Assembly: GCF_027497495.1 (NCBI RefSeq)
Contig: NZ_CP114205.1
Coordinates: 7,502,001-7,566,000 of the forward strand
Direction: 5' to 3'
Length of the DNA: 64,000 bases
DNA from: Streptomyces tubercidicus
Lineage (GTDB): Bacteria > Actinomycetota > Actinomycetes > Streptomycetales > Streptomycetaceae
Program-made: the position numbers and the translations under genes
The notes under the pieces: model-generated
The model's database searches: none
What the model saw: the letters and a program-made list of their open reading frames with translations, nothing else
Told to the model about the DNA's origin: nothing
Shown here: positions 24,527 to 34,500 of the stretch, piece after piece
How positions within the stretch are numbered: the stretch's first letter is position 1
How the letters are laid out: every line of letters begins with the position of its first letter

Positions 24527-26259
24527 TGTGACGCTCCGCTCCCCAGTGACGCTCCACTCCCTAACGGTCTTCGCTTCCACGGCTCCGGTCCTTCCGAGCG
24601 CTCTGCGGGTCCTTCTTCCGGGGCCGCGGCCGGGGCCGGTGCCAGGGCCTCCGGCAGGACGACGGTGAAGACCGCGCCGCCGCCCGCGCGGGCCGTCACC
24701 CTGGCCATCCCGCCGTAGCGTTCGGCGAGCCGGCGCACCAGCGCCAGACCGATACCCCGGCCGCGGACGGCCACCGAACCCGCGGACGAGTCCTCCCCGA
24801 TGACGGGCCGGGCGGCCTTGGTGGACCAGCCCTCGGCGAAGATCCGCTCCCGTAGCCCCGGCGGCACCCCTGGCCCCGTGTCCGAGACCCGCAGTACGGC
24901 GGTGCTGCGCTCGGCCCGCAGCTCCACCTCGACGAACGGCTCGGCGCGGCGGTGCTCCGCGGCGGCGTCCAGCGCGTTGTCGATCAGATTGCCCAGCACC
25001 GTCACCAGATCGCGCGGGTCGACCACCGCATCGGGCAGCCGCGTCGAGGGCGACACCCGCAGGGACACTCCGCGTTCGGCCGCGATCGCCGCCTTGCCGA
25101 CCAGCAGCGCGGACAGCAGCGGATCGGCCACCCGCTCCGCGATCTGTTCCGCGGACGCCCGCTGCGCGCTGGCCACTTCGGTGACGAACTCCACCGCCTT
25201 CTCGTACCGGCCCAGCTCCAGCAGCCCGCGCAGGGTGTGCAACTGATTGGCGTGCTCGTGGTCCTGGGCCCGCAGTGCGTCCAACAGGCCCTGGGTGCTG
25301 TCCAGTTCACGGCCGAGCAGCTCCAGCTCGGTACGGTCCCGCAGCGTCACCACCGCCCCGCCGTCCTGCGTCGGCATCCGGTTGGCGACCAGCACCCGGC
25401 CGCCGCTGACGGCCAGCAGATCCGGTCCCGTCACCCGCCCGGCCAGCACCTCCGTGGTCCGGCCCGGCGGCAGCGCTTCGTCCAACGCCCGCCCCGCGGC
25501 CCGCGCGTCCAGCCCCAGCAACCGTCCGGCCTCGTCGTTGACCAGCCGGATCCGGCCGCGCCGGTCGACGGCGACCACGCCCTCACGGATGCCGTGCAGC
25601 ATCGCCTCCCGCTCCGCCAGCAGCGCGGAGATATCGGCGAACGCCAGCCCGTGCGTACGGCGGCGCAGCCGGCGGGAGAGCAGGATCGCGGCCAGCACCC
25701 CGACGGCCAGCGCGGCGCCCGCGTACCGCAGCACCCCGGGGAGGGTGCCGAGTAATCGCTCCCGGACGCTGTCGTAGGCGATCCCGACCGATACCGCGCC
25801 GACGATCCGGCCGCGGTCGTCACGCAACGGCACCTTGGCGCGGGCCGAACGCCCCAGCGTGCCGGTGTCGATCTGCCGCACCTGGCGCCCGGCAAGGGTG
25901 CGGCTCGGATCGGTGGAGACATGCCGGCCGATCTCGTCGTGGTGGGTGTGCGACCAGCGCACTCCGCGGGTGTCCAGCACCACGACGTACAGCGCCCCGG
26001 TCGCGGTACGGATCCGCTCCGCGGCGGCCTGCACCGGCCCGTGGGCGTCCGGTGCGGTGGTGACCAGTTCCCGGGCGAGGTCCGGATCGGCGGCGGTGGT
26101 CTGGGCGATGGACAGCGCCCGGCGCATCTCCTGGTCGTCCAGCTCGGCGCCGAGCGGTGCGAGGAAGAGACTGGTGGCGAGGACCATGACCCCGGTGGTC
26201 AGGGCCACTTGCGCGGTCAATACCTGCGCGAAGACCCGTCGGGGCCGCCGGATCCGCAT
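24523..26259 (-). CDS. CitA/DcuS-type sensor histidine kinase
   Basis: 578 residues from the ATG at 26259, which follows AAGGGAGAG. A membrane helix at about 10-32 and a second at about 170-190 flank an extracytoplasmic single-Cache/PDC domain. A cytoplasmic PAS domain (about 215-320) is followed by a SpoOB-like dimerisation helix with phospho-acceptor His in RAQDHEHANQLHTLRG, and an HATPase domain (NLIDNALDAA, DTGPGVPP, GRGIGLALVRRL). A short duplication near the C-terminus gives GSGASLGSGAS. It should respond to a small carboxylate outside the cell and phosphorylate the coupled CitB-type regulator. Confidence 0.9.
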   Translation of the reverse strand: MRIRRPRRVFAQVLTAQVALTTGVMVLATSLFLAPLGAELDDQEMRRALSIAQTTAADPDLARELVTTAPDAHGPVQAAAERIRTATGALYVVVLDTRGVRWSHTHHDEIGRHVSTDPSRTLAGRQVRQIDTGTLGRSARAKVPLRDDRGRIVGAVSVGIAYDSVRERLLGTLPGVLRYAGAALAVGVLAAILLSRRLRRRTHGLAFADISALLAEREAMLHGIREGVVAVDRRGRIRLVNDEAGRLLGLDARAAGRALDEALPPGRTTEVLAGRVTGPDLLAVSGGRVLVANRMPTQDGGAVVTLRDRTELELLGRELDSTQGLLDALRAQDHEHANQLHTLRGLLELGRYEKAVEFVTEVASAQRASAEQIAERVADPLLSALLVGKAAIAAERGVSLRVSPSTRLPDAVVDPRDLVTVLGNLIDNALDAAAEHRRAEPFVEVELRAERSTAVLRVSDTGPGVPPGLRERIFAEGWSTKAARPVIGEDSSAGSVAVRGRGIGLALVRRLAERYGGMARVTARAGGGAVFTVVLPEALAPAPAAAPEEGPAERSEGPEPWKRRPLGSGASLGSGASQ

Positions 26260-26413
26260 GGACTCTCCCTTGTCTCCGGCCCTCCGCACCCTTGCGGCAC
26301 CGCATCTTCCTTTGCTTGTGGGGCGCCGGCACCGTAAGCCGTGCGTGAGCACCTGTTTACCGCCTGGTAGCCCCCTAGTGGTTCTAGCGTGAGCAAAATG
26401 AGCACAACAGGGT

Positions 26414-26444
26414 TTGCGCGCAGAAACGCGGCTTGCGCCCACAA
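26414..26444. promoter_or_regulatory. Direct repeat in the divergent region between the kinase and ABC transporter genes
   Basis: TTGCGCGCAGAA (26414-26425) and TTGCGCCCACAA (26433-26444) match at 10 of 12 positions with a 19-bp period, close to two helical turns. This spacing suits a dimeric response regulator. It lies 41 bp before the ABC operon start. Confidence 0.45.
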
Positions 26445-26485
26445 GGCTGCCGTAGTGGCCCCTTACGCTCCTAGCCTCGCGGCAC

Positions 26486-27301
26486 ATGAGCAGCCATACG
26501 AGCCCAGCGATCGAACTGAGGGGAACGAGCAAGGTGTTCCGGACCCCCTCGGGGGCCCTGCACACCGCCGTGCGGGATCTGGATCTGGTCGTCGAGCGCG
26601 GTGAGTTCGTCGCGGTCGTCGGGCCGACCGGGTGCGGTAAGTCCACGACGCTGACGCTGGTCAGCGGGCTGGAGGAGCCGACGGAGGGCGAGGTGCTGGT
26701 CGCCGGGGAGCCGGTCCGCGGCATCGGGGACAAGATCGGGTTCGTCTTCCAGCAGGACGCGGTCTTCCCCTGGCGCACCGTGCTGTCGAATGTGATGGCC
26801 GGCCCGCGCTTCCGCGGCGTACCGAAGGCCGAGGCCCGGCAGCGGGCGCGGGACTGGCTGGCCCGGGTCGGGCTGACCGCCTTCGAGGACCGCTATCCGC
26901 ACCAGCTCTCCGGCGGGCAGCGCAAGCGGGTCGCCCTCGCCGCGACCTTCGTCAACGATCCCGAACTCCTGCTCATGGACGAGCCGTTCTCCGCTCTCGA
27001 CGTGCAGACCCGGGCGCTGATGTCGGACGAACTCCTGGAGCTGTGGTCCGGGACCGGCGCCTCGGTCGTCTTCGTCACCCACGACCTGGAGGAGTCCATC
27101 GCCCTCGCCGACAAGGTCGTGGTCATGACCGCCGGTCCGGCGACCGTCAAGGAGGTCTTCGAGATCGGTCTGCCGCGCCCCCGGAAGGTCGAAACGGTCC
27201 GGCTGGAGCCGAGGTTCATCGAGATCTACCGGGAGATCTGGTCCTCGCTCGGTGAAGAGGTCCGGATCACCCGCGAGAGGGGTGCCGCGGATGTCGCCTG
27301 A
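26486..27301 (+). CDS. NitT/TauT-family ABC transporter ATP-binding protein
   Basis: 271 residues. Walker A GPTGCGKST near 50-58, Q-loop FVFQQDAVFPWRTV, signature LSGGQRKRVALA, Walker B LLLMDEPFSALD and switch histidine VTHDLEE. It most resembles SsuB/TauB/NrtD-type subunits that energise uptake of nitrate, sulphonates, taurine or pyrimidine precursors. First gene of a permease and lipoprotein operon; overlaps the permease gene by 11 bp. Divergent from the CitA-like kinase, which may control it. Substrate unknown. Confidence 0.9.
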   Translation: MSSHTSPAIELRGTSKVFRTPSGALHTAVRDLDLVVERGEFVAVVGPTGCGKSTTLTLVSGLEEPTEGEVLVAGEPVRGIGDKIGFVFQQDAVFPWRTVLSNVMAGPRFRGVPKAEARQRARDWLARVGLTAFEDRYPHQLSGGQRKRVALAATFVNDPELLLMDEPFSALDVQTRALMSDELLELWSGTGASVVFVTHDLEESIALADKVVVMTAGPATVKEVFEIGLPRPRKVETVRLEPRFIEIYREIWSSLGEEVRITRERGAADVA

Positions 27302-28163
27302 GACCGCTGCCCCGGCCAAGACCCTTGCAGAGGCGTCCTGTTCGGACCGTTCGCGGGCCCGTGCGCGGGCCGCGCGCCACCGCCGGTTCCTGGTCCACGG
27401 CACCCGGGTGCTGCTGCTCGTCGGGCTGCTCGGACTGTGGGAGTGGCTGGCCCGGACCGCCGTCATCGACCCCTTCAACTTCTCGATGCCGTCGAAGATC
27501 TGGGACCAGATGAGCCAGTGGGCGCTGCACGGTACCCCGCAGGGCTCGCTGTGGGAACAGATCTGGTACACGCTCTACGAAGCGCTGCTCGGCTGGGTGA
27601 TCGGTGTCCTCGGCGGTGTGGTGCTGGGGATCGCGCTCGGCCGGATCCGCTTTCTCGCCGAGGTGCTCGGTCCGTACATCAAGGTGCTCAACGCACTGCC
27701 GCGGATCGTCCTCGCCCCCATCTTCCTGATCTGGTTCGGCCTCGGGCCGGCCTCCAAGGTCGCCTCCGCCGTCGTCCTCGTCTTCTTCCCGGTCTTCTTC
27801 AACGCCTTCCAGGGCGCCCGGGAGGTTGACCGCAACCTGGTCGCCAACTCCCGGATCCTCGGCGCGAGCAACCGCCAGGTCACCCTCCAGGTGGTGATCC
27901 CCTCCGCCACCTCGTGGATCTTCACCAGCCTGCATGTCAGCTTCGGCTTCGCGCTGATCGGCGCGATCGTCGGCGAGTACATCGGCGCGACCAAGGGCCT
28001 CGGCCTGCTGGTCTCGGCCTCCCAGGGCACCTTCAACGCGGCCGGTGTCTACGCCGCCATGGTGATCCTCGCGGTGGTCGCGCTGCTCGCCGAGGGGCTG
28101 CTGGCCTTCCTCGAACGGCGGCTCTTCCGCTGGAAGCCCGCGGACACCGCGGGCGGCCGCTGA
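27291..28163 (+). CDS. NitT/TauT-family ABC transporter permease
   Basis: About 290 residues from the ATG at 27291, which overlaps the ATPase stop and has GAGAGGGG upstream. It has six or so transmembrane segments (starting GTRVLLLVGLLGLWEWLA) and the coupling-helix region RILGASNRQVTLQVVIPSATSW, matching the EAA loop of SsuC/TauC-type permeases. An Arg-rich cytoplasmic N-terminus precedes the first helix. Partner of the ATPase before it and the lipoprotein after it. Confidence 0.9.
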   Translation: MSPETAAPAKTLAEASCSDRSRARARAARHRRFLVHGTRVLLLVGLLGLWEWLARTAVIDPFNFSMPSKIWDQMSQWALHGTPQGSLWEQIWYTLYEALLGWVIGVLGGVVLGIALGRIRFLAEVLGPYIKVLNALPRIVLAPIFLIWFGLGPASKVASAVVLVFFPVFFNAFQGAREVDRNLVANSRILGASNRQVTLQVVIPSATSWIFTSLHVSFGFALIGAIVGEYIGATKGLGLLVSASQGTFNAAGVYAAMVILAVVALLAEGLLAFLERRLFRWKPADTAGGR

Positions 28164-28207
28164 GCCCGGCCGTACCGACCCCTTCTCACCTCACAAGGAC
28201 GTGACTC

Positions 28208-29248
28208 ATGTGCACCGTACGGAAGTTCCCGGCCGCCCTGGCCGCCACCACCCTCGCCCTGACCACCCTCACCGCCTGCGGTGGCGGCACGTCCGGCGCG
28301 GCAGGTGCGGCCGACGGGAACGGCAAGATCGAGATCATGGTGGGCGGTCTGGACAAGGTCATCTATCTGCCCGCGAGACTCACCCAGCAGCTCGGCTATT
28401 TCGAGGACGAGGGCGTGCATGTCACCCTGCTCACCGAACCGGCCGGGGTGCAGGCCACCACCTCACTGGTCTCCGGCGATGTCCAGGGCGTCGTCGGCTT
28501 CTACGATCACACCCTCGATCTGCAAGTGAAGGGCAAGCAGGTCGAATCGGTGGTGCAGCTCGCGCATGCTCCCGGCGAGGTGGAGGTCGTCTCCCACAAG
28601 GCGGCCGCGGAACTCACCTCACCCAAGGACTTCAAGGGCAAGAAGCTGGGCGTCACCGGCCTCGGCTCCTCCACCGACTTCCTGACCAAATACCTCGCCG
28701 TGAAGAACGGGGTGCAGCCACACGAGTTCACCCCGGTCGCGGTCGGCGCCGGACAGACCTTCCTCTCGGCCCTCCAACAGGGCTCGATCCAGGGCGGGAT
28801 GACGACGGACCCGACGGTCGCGCAGATCCTGAACAAGAACCTCGGCAAGGTCCTCATCGATATGCGCACCCCCGAGGGCTCGCAGAAGGCGCTCGGCGGC
28901 CCCTACCCCTCGTCCAGCCTCTATATGAACACCGACTGGGTGAACAGCCACAAGGAGACCGTGCAGAAGCTGGCCAACGCCTTTGTGCGGACCCTCAAGT
29001 GGATGTCCACGCACACCCCGGAGCAGATCGTGGCGAAGATGCCGTCCGACTACGCCCAGGGCGGCAAGAAGCTGTACGCCCAGGCGATCAAAGACACCCT
29101 GCCGATGTTCACCGAGGACGGGGTGATGCCTGCCGAGGGACCCGCGACCGTCGAGCGCGTGCTGAAAGCCTTCAACCCCAACCTCAAGAACGCCACGGTG
29201 GATCTGAAGAAGACCTACACCACCGAGTTCGTCAAGAAGCAGGGCTGA
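28208..29248 (+). CDS. ABC transporter substrate-binding lipoprotein (NMT1/SsuA-like)
   Basis: 346 residues with a signal peptide ending in the lipobox LTAC (Cys near residue 24) and a Gly/Ala linker, so it is membrane-anchored outside the cell. The body has an NMT1/THI5 and SsuA-type fold (IEIMVGGLDKVIYLPARLTQQLGYFEDEG, then KLGVTGLGSSTDFLTKYLAVKNG). It captures the ligand for the two preceding subunits. AAGGACGTG precedes the ATG. The ligand is not recognisable; linkage to a CitA-type sensor hints at a small carboxylate or aromatic acid, which is inference. Confidence 0.9.
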   Translation: MCTVRKFPAALAATTLALTTLTACGGGTSGAAGAADGNGKIEIMVGGLDKVIYLPARLTQQLGYFEDEGVHVTLLTEPAGVQATTSLVSGDVQGVVGFYDHTLDLQVKGKQVESVVQLAHAPGEVEVVSHKAAAELTSPKDFKGKKLGVTGLGSSTDFLTKYLAVKNGVQPHEFTPVAVGAGQTFLSALQQGSIQGGMTTDPTVAQILNKNLGKVLIDMRTPEGSQKALGGPYPSSSLYMNTDWVNSHKETVQKLANAFVRTLKWMSTHTPEQIVAKMPSDYAQGGKKLYAQAIKDTLPMFTEDGVMPAEGPATVERVLKAFNPNLKNATVDLKKTYTTEFVKKQG

Positions 29249-29284
29249 CGGGACGGCCCCGCGGTCCGGCCGGTGCGCGGCGGC

Positions 29285-30349
29285 TCAGACGAAGTTGATG
29301 TCCGCCCGCCCCAGCAGCGGATCGTCCACCAGCTGCCACAGCGGTACGGCGAAGTTGCCGAAGCCGTAGCGGCCGCCGAAGTGCAGGCCCAGGACCCGGT
29401 GGTCGGTGAGGTCGATGACGGGTGAGCCGCTGTTGCCGCCGAGGGTGGAACAGTCGTGCTTGATGACGTTCCGGTCCGGCACCAGCTCCGTGGCGGTGCC
29501 GGGCTGCAGCCGCTTGACGTTGTAGATGTCCATGAAGATCCGGCGCATCGACTCCGGTTCGTTGCGCCGGCCGTCGTACGCCGGATAGCCGACGCAGTAC
29601 ACCGGGCGTCCGGGCAGGTCGCCGGGCGCGTCCGCGGCCACGGCCAGCGGTGCGGGCAGCGCCCCGCCACCGGCGGGCGGAGCGACCCGCAGCAGGGCCA
29701 GGTCCACGTCCTCGTGGATGCCCAGTACCTCGACGACGTCATAGCAGGGGCCGCCGTCCGCCGGGGCGCCGCCGTACTCCTCACCCATGTCGAGCCGGGC
29801 GCCGATGCCCTGCTGGAAGGTCCAGCCGGTGCCGTTGCCACGGGCGAACTCCGCCGCCACATGACGGTTCGTCATCACCACGTCCGTCCCGACCAGGAAC
29901 GCTGTGCCCAGCCAGTCCAGGCTCAGATGCCCGGACAGCTCGACCCGGCCCACCCGCGCGAGCGATGCCCGGATCGCCGCCCGATGGCCGTCCAGCACCG
30001 CCCAGTCGCCCTGCTGCGGTGCGAAGTCCTGGTGCTGGACGAGGATGGCGGGGCGGCCTTCGAGCAGCACGATGGCTTCCATACCGAAGGACTCGTCGTC
30101 ATCGATCTCGTCCGCCCGCCCGTCGGCGAGCTTCTCCAGACCGCTGACGCCCGCCGACAGCACCCGGGTCCGCTCCTGCTGGGCGAACTGGGCGATCTGC
30201 CCGGCGGGCAGTTCCTCGGCGGGCAGCTCTTCCAGGGATTCCGGGATCTCCCAGGACAGCCCGTCCTTCACCCGGGCCGCGACCGCCCGCAGATCCGAGA
30301 AGACCTCCTCGGGACCGGCCGCCACCGGTGATCGGCGCCGACTGTGCAT
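29285..30349 (-). CDS. Cytoplasmic trypsin-like serine protease 1 of the conflict operon
   Basis: 354 residues with no signal peptide. The catalytic triad is visible: H163 in MTNRHVAAEF, D216 in EDVDLALL and S307 in GGNSGSP. The N-terminal 130 residues are charged and helical (PEEVFSDLRAVAARVKDGL and a DEIDDDE stretch) and could be a recruiting or pro-domain. It is the last gene of six on this strand, starting 9 bp after the second protease gene with GGAGGCGAG before the ATG. In effector-associated-domain conflict systems such intracellular trypsins are thought to be switched on by a STAND or AAA partner and then cleave host or system proteins. Physiological substrate unknown. Confidence 0.85.
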   Translation of the reverse strand: MHSRRRSPVAAGPEEVFSDLRAVAARVKDGLSWEIPESLEELPAEELPAGQIAQFAQQERTRVLSAGVSGLEKLADGRADEIDDDESFGMEAIVLLEGRPAILVQHQDFAPQQGDWAVLDGHRAAIRASLARVGRVELSGHLSLDWLGTAFLVGTDVVMTNRHVAAEFARGNGTGWTFQQGIGARLDMGEEYGGAPADGGPCYDVVEVLGIHEDVDLALLRVAPPAGGGALPAPLAVAADAPGDLPGRPVYCVGYPAYDGRRNEPESMRRIFMDIYNVKRLQPGTATELVPDRNVIKHDCSTLGGNSGSPVIDLTDHRVLGLHFGGRYGFGNFAVPLWQLVDDPLLGRADINFV

Positions 30350-30358
30350 CTCGCCTCC

Positions 30359-31501
30359 TCAGCCGCGCTGCGCGGCCTGTTGTGCCGTCTCGATCTCGGC
30401 GTGGATACCGGGACTGCTGGTCCGCAGATGGCGCAGGATGCTGCGCATCTGGGTGCCGACATTGACAAAGGCCGTCGTCCTGCCCTGGAACAGCACGTTC
30501 TCCACCCGCCGCGTTCCCCGGTGGAGCGCCACCACCTTCCAGTCGTCCGTGAAGACCGGTGAACCGGATGACCCGCCGCGGGTGTCGGTGAAGTAGCGGA
30601 CATCGTTCTCGTCTGCCTCGTACACCAGGTTGTTGCGCAGCGCGACCCGCTTCGGCTGACCGCCCGGGTGCTGGATGATGTTGACCGCGACATAGTCGCC
30701 GCCGGTAACCGTCAGCGGTTCCGCCGCCAGCCGCAGTACGGGCCGCGCGGGATTTGCCGCCAGCCGCAGCACCGCGTAGTCCAGATCCGCGTCCGCGGCG
30801 ACGAGTCCGCTGACGGTGGCCTCCTCCGTCTCCACCTCCTCGGTGTCGAAGTCGAACCGGGCGCGGGTGTACCGGGCCTGGAGGTCCAGATCCCCGGCGT
30901 CGGCCAGCGGCCGCCCCGCCCCGGTCCCGGTCCGGGCGTTGACCACATGGTGGTTGGTGACGAGCAGGTCCGGGGCGATCAGCCACCCCGTACCGGAGTG
31001 CGGGAAGCCGTTCGGCTGCAGTGGAGCACCCCCTTGGTACGGCGGCACCTTGAGACGGGCCACCGCGCCGCCCGCCAGCTCACCACCGCGCAGGAAGCCG
31101 ATCGGCACCGTGTCGTCCCGGTGGACGATCTGCTCCTTGAGTTCCGTGGTGGGGGAGGGCAGCCCGGCCAGCACATCCGGCTCACCGCCCGCCTTCCGTG
31201 CCACCTCGTCCAGGGCCTTCTGGAAGACGGTGAGCGGTGCGGCCTCGGTGGTCTCGGCGACGGCGTTGCGCAGCCAGATCTCCAGCGGCACCGAGCCGTC
31301 CACCAGCCGCTCCACCCGGTTCATCTCGTTCAGGTCGGAGTGCACCTGCCGGCCGGGCGCCGGATGCAGCGGCAGTGTGCCGCGGTACCGGGGCATGATG
31401 CCGTCGAGCAGCAGCGGCCGGACGGTGGGGTCGGCCAGCCCGGTCTCCACCGCGGCGTCCAGCACCTGGCGGATCTCCTCGGGTGTGAGGTAGGCGGTCA
31501 T
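30359..31501 (-). CDS. Cytoplasmic trypsin-like serine protease 2 with N-terminal effector-associated-type domain
   Basis: 380 residues, no signal peptide. Residues 1-105 (LTPEEIRQVLDAAVETGLADP, then LEIWLRNAVAETTEAAPLTVFQKALDEV) look like a small all-helical effector-associated domain (EAD1-like), which in known systems docks onto a matching domain of an NTPase. The protease domain has H185 (VTNHHVV), D241 (DLDYAVL) and S312 (GGSSGSP). The ATG overlaps the stop of the STAND gene by 4 bp (ATGA), so the two are made together. This coupling supports the NTPase as its regulator. EAD assignment is by pattern only. Confidence 0.83.
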   Translation of the reverse strand: MTAYLTPEEIRQVLDAAVETGLADPTVRPLLLDGIMPRYRGTLPLHPAPGRQVHSDLNEMNRVERLVDGSVPLEIWLRNAVAETTEAAPLTVFQKALDEVARKAGGEPDVLAGLPSPTTELKEQIVHRDDTVPIGFLRGGELAGGAVARLKVPPYQGGAPLQPNGFPHSGTGWLIAPDLLVTNHHVVNARTGTGAGRPLADAGDLDLQARYTRARFDFDTEEVETEEATVSGLVAADADLDYAVLRLAANPARPVLRLAAEPLTVTGGDYVAVNIIQHPGGQPKRVALRNNLVYEADENDVRYFTDTRGGSSGSPVFTDDWKVVALHRGTRRVENVLFQGRTTAFVNVGTQMRSILRHLRTSSPGIHAEIETAQQAAQRG

Positions 31502-34500
31502 CGGTCATCGGGCCCCGCGGGGCCGCTCCCTTCCTCCGGCGTACGTCCCCCGGGCTCCGGCCCCGAGGCCGCGTGGCTCGCCGTACGGCCCCCGGTGCCC
31601 ACGCCCATGGCCGCGGCCACCCCGGCGACGATCTCGCCGCTCTTGTCGGGTACGGCCAGCAGCCGCCGGGCGAGGGTGCCGAGGGTGCCGCGGTCCCTGG
31701 CCAGCCGCAGAATCCCGGTGATCCCGGTCGGCGCACCGTCGGCCGGCTGCCGGGACGGTCCCGCGGCCTCGTCGAGAATCTCCATCACCCGGCCCAGCAG
31801 CGCCGGTTGGCGGCTGGTCGCGCGGCGCATCGCCGCTCCCAGCGTGTCCAGCGTCTCGTCATCGGCGGGCAGCCCCACCACCTCCAGCGCATGGTCGAGC
31901 GCACCGGGGGCCCGGTCGTAGATCTGCGAGGCCACCGCGCGGACCAGCACCGGCCGGTCGGCGAGCACGGCATCGGGCAACTCCCGCAACCGCTCGGCGA
32001 GTTGACGGTCCGCCTCCACGTCGGCTCCGTCGGCGCCCGCCGTCAGCCGGGCGCGCGCCAGCAGCGCCCCCATCGCTTCGAGGTCCTGCCCCAGACCGAC
32101 CGCGACATCCTCCGCCACCCGCAGCGCACGGCCCGCGCCCGGCAGGTCACCGGCCTCCTCCGAGAGCCGCGCGGAGAGCAGCAGCAGCTCCAGCCGGCGC
32201 TCCCCGCAGCCCGCGCGCTCCGCCGCGTCGACGGCGTCCGCCGTGGCCCGACGGGCCTCCTCCTGCCGCCCGAGTCGGTTGAGGGCCTCGGCGAACAGGG
32301 CGTGCAGGGGGCTGCAGGGTGTCCAGGGCCGGCGTCTGCCGAGCCGGTCGAAGGCCGCCTGGGCGTACCCCTGCGCCAGCAGATCCTCCACCTCACGGGC
32401 CGCGATCCGCTCCCAGTCCTCCTGGTCGGCGCCCTCCGCGACCTGATCGGGAGTGGCGCCGCCGAGCCTGGCCGTCAGCAGGCCCGCGGCTCTCGGCGTC
32501 ATGTCCTGTTGCGCTCCGGCCAGGAACCGTTCGACGCCCGGCAGCCACCGCTCCTCCACCGAGCGCGGGTTCTCGTCGAGCCGCAGCCGGTGGTAGATCT
32601 CCTCGGCCCGCGCCTCCAGGCCGTCGCGTGCGGCGTAGTGCTCGACGGCGCGGCGCTCTACGGCGCGCATCACGGCGGTACGGTCGCCGCCCGGCAGCCG
32701 CAGCATGATGGCGCGGACATCGCTGCGGTAGCGCACGGCGTCCGGACGGGCCGGCTCGACCAGGTCCAGGCGGCTGAACTCCGCGAAGAGCGCGCGGGCC
32801 GCGTCCGGTGTCGCCACCCGTAGCCCACAGGGCCCGGCCAGCACCTCCTTGATGATCTCCGGGGTGATGACGCGCAGCACCAGCCCGGGATGGGCGAGCC
32901 GGCGGACGCCCTCGTCGCCGATATGGCTGAGGATGCGGTCGTAGAGAATCCCCTGGACCAGCAGCTGGTCGACCCGGCGGAAGACCTGATGGCGGCGTTC
33001 GGGCAGGCTGCGGATCAGCTCGCCGGTCGGCTCGGCCCCGGCGCCCGCGAGGGTGGCGGCGCGGGCGGCCAGTTTCAGACTGAGCGGGTGCCCGCCGACC
33101 CGGTCCGCCAGCGCCCCCGCCACCTCCGGGTCCTTGACCCCGCAGGACGTCAGCAGGCCGACGGCGGCCGCCGGATCGAGTTCACCGAGTTCGATGTCGA
33201 GCGATTCGACCGTCTTCGCCGGATGTTCGACCGGCGCCCGCCCGGAGACGATGAGCCGCATCCGCGGATAGATGCTCTGGAACGAGAGGTAGATCGCCAC
33301 CATCCGGCCCACCACCGGCGATCCGCGGTACTGCGCCTCCTCGAACGAGTCGACGACCAGCGCGAACGGCGGGTCCTCGGCGTGCGCCCCGCCCTTCCGG
33401 TCCGCCACCGCCCGCCGCAGGACCCCGGCGAGCCGCCGGATCAGATCGGTCTCCCGTCCGGCGGCCAGCGACTGGAACTGCTGCGAGGAGCGGCGCCCCA
33501 ACACCGCCCGGGTCGTGGCGAGTTCCTGCAGCTGGCTGACCCGCTCCTGCCCCTCCCGCTGGCTGCGGGTCGCCTCCTGGCACTCGTGCGCCAGCGCGTC
33601 CAGCTCCGCGCGGTGTGCCGGGAACTGGATGCCGAGCTGCCGGGCCACCTCGGCGATCAGGGTGAGCGGTTCCTGGATCGAGAGGGTGGGCCGCTCGAAG
33701 TCGATATAGGCGAAGGGGAAGCAGCCGGCCGGGTCGCGGAGGCCGTCGAGCACGAACTTGGCGAGGAGGGTGGTCTTGCCCATCCCGCCGGGACCGTGCA
33801 CGACCAGCGGGGGGACCGGCCCCGGGTGCTGCGCGGAACCATCCGGCTGGGCAGCACCATCCGGCCGTGCTCCCGCCGCCACCGGCCCGTCGGACGGGGC
33901 GAGATAGTCCCGTAGCTCCGCGAGTTCGCGGGTACGCCCCTGGAACGGCAGCCGTACGAGCCGCTCCAGCGGTTCGAGCAATCTGGCCCGCTCCAGGGTG
34001 AGCTGGAGCTCCGCGAGGTCCGGCAGTCCGGTCACACCCGGCACCCGCGAGAGCCACAGCACCGCCTGGAGCGCATCGGCCAGATCGTCGGTGGTCAGCC
34101 CCTCCGTCGCCGGGGGACGGCCGGAGAGACAGGCCAGCGCGAAGCGCTCCGGTCCGGGTTCCGCGGGCAGCTCGTCGAGCTGGCACTCCAGGCCGCGCCG
34201 GGCCGCCTCGGGCCCGGTCAGCTCGCGGAGCGTCCGGTCCCTGACATCGGACTTGAGGGACCATCCGGCCTGGTCCTGCGTCCCCAACGTCGTACAGTCG
34301 TCGACCAGTTCCAGCACAGCGCCGCCGCTGGCGGTCTCCTCGCCGGGCAGCCGGAGCCGCTGTGGATCGAAACGGCTCAGCAGACAGGCCGCCTCCCGGT
34401 AGGCCCGGCGGGCCCCGGAGACCTCCTCGGTCCGCTGCTCGCCCGTGTGCAGCTCCGCGCGCAAGCGGGCGACGAACAACTCCCGGGCCGCGGACGGGTC

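Noticed and set aside
26486..29248. Specific assignment of the ABC operon as taurine, nitrate or thiamine-precursor uptake
   Set aside because: No associated metabolic gene, and the binding-protein pocket cannot be read from sequence alone.
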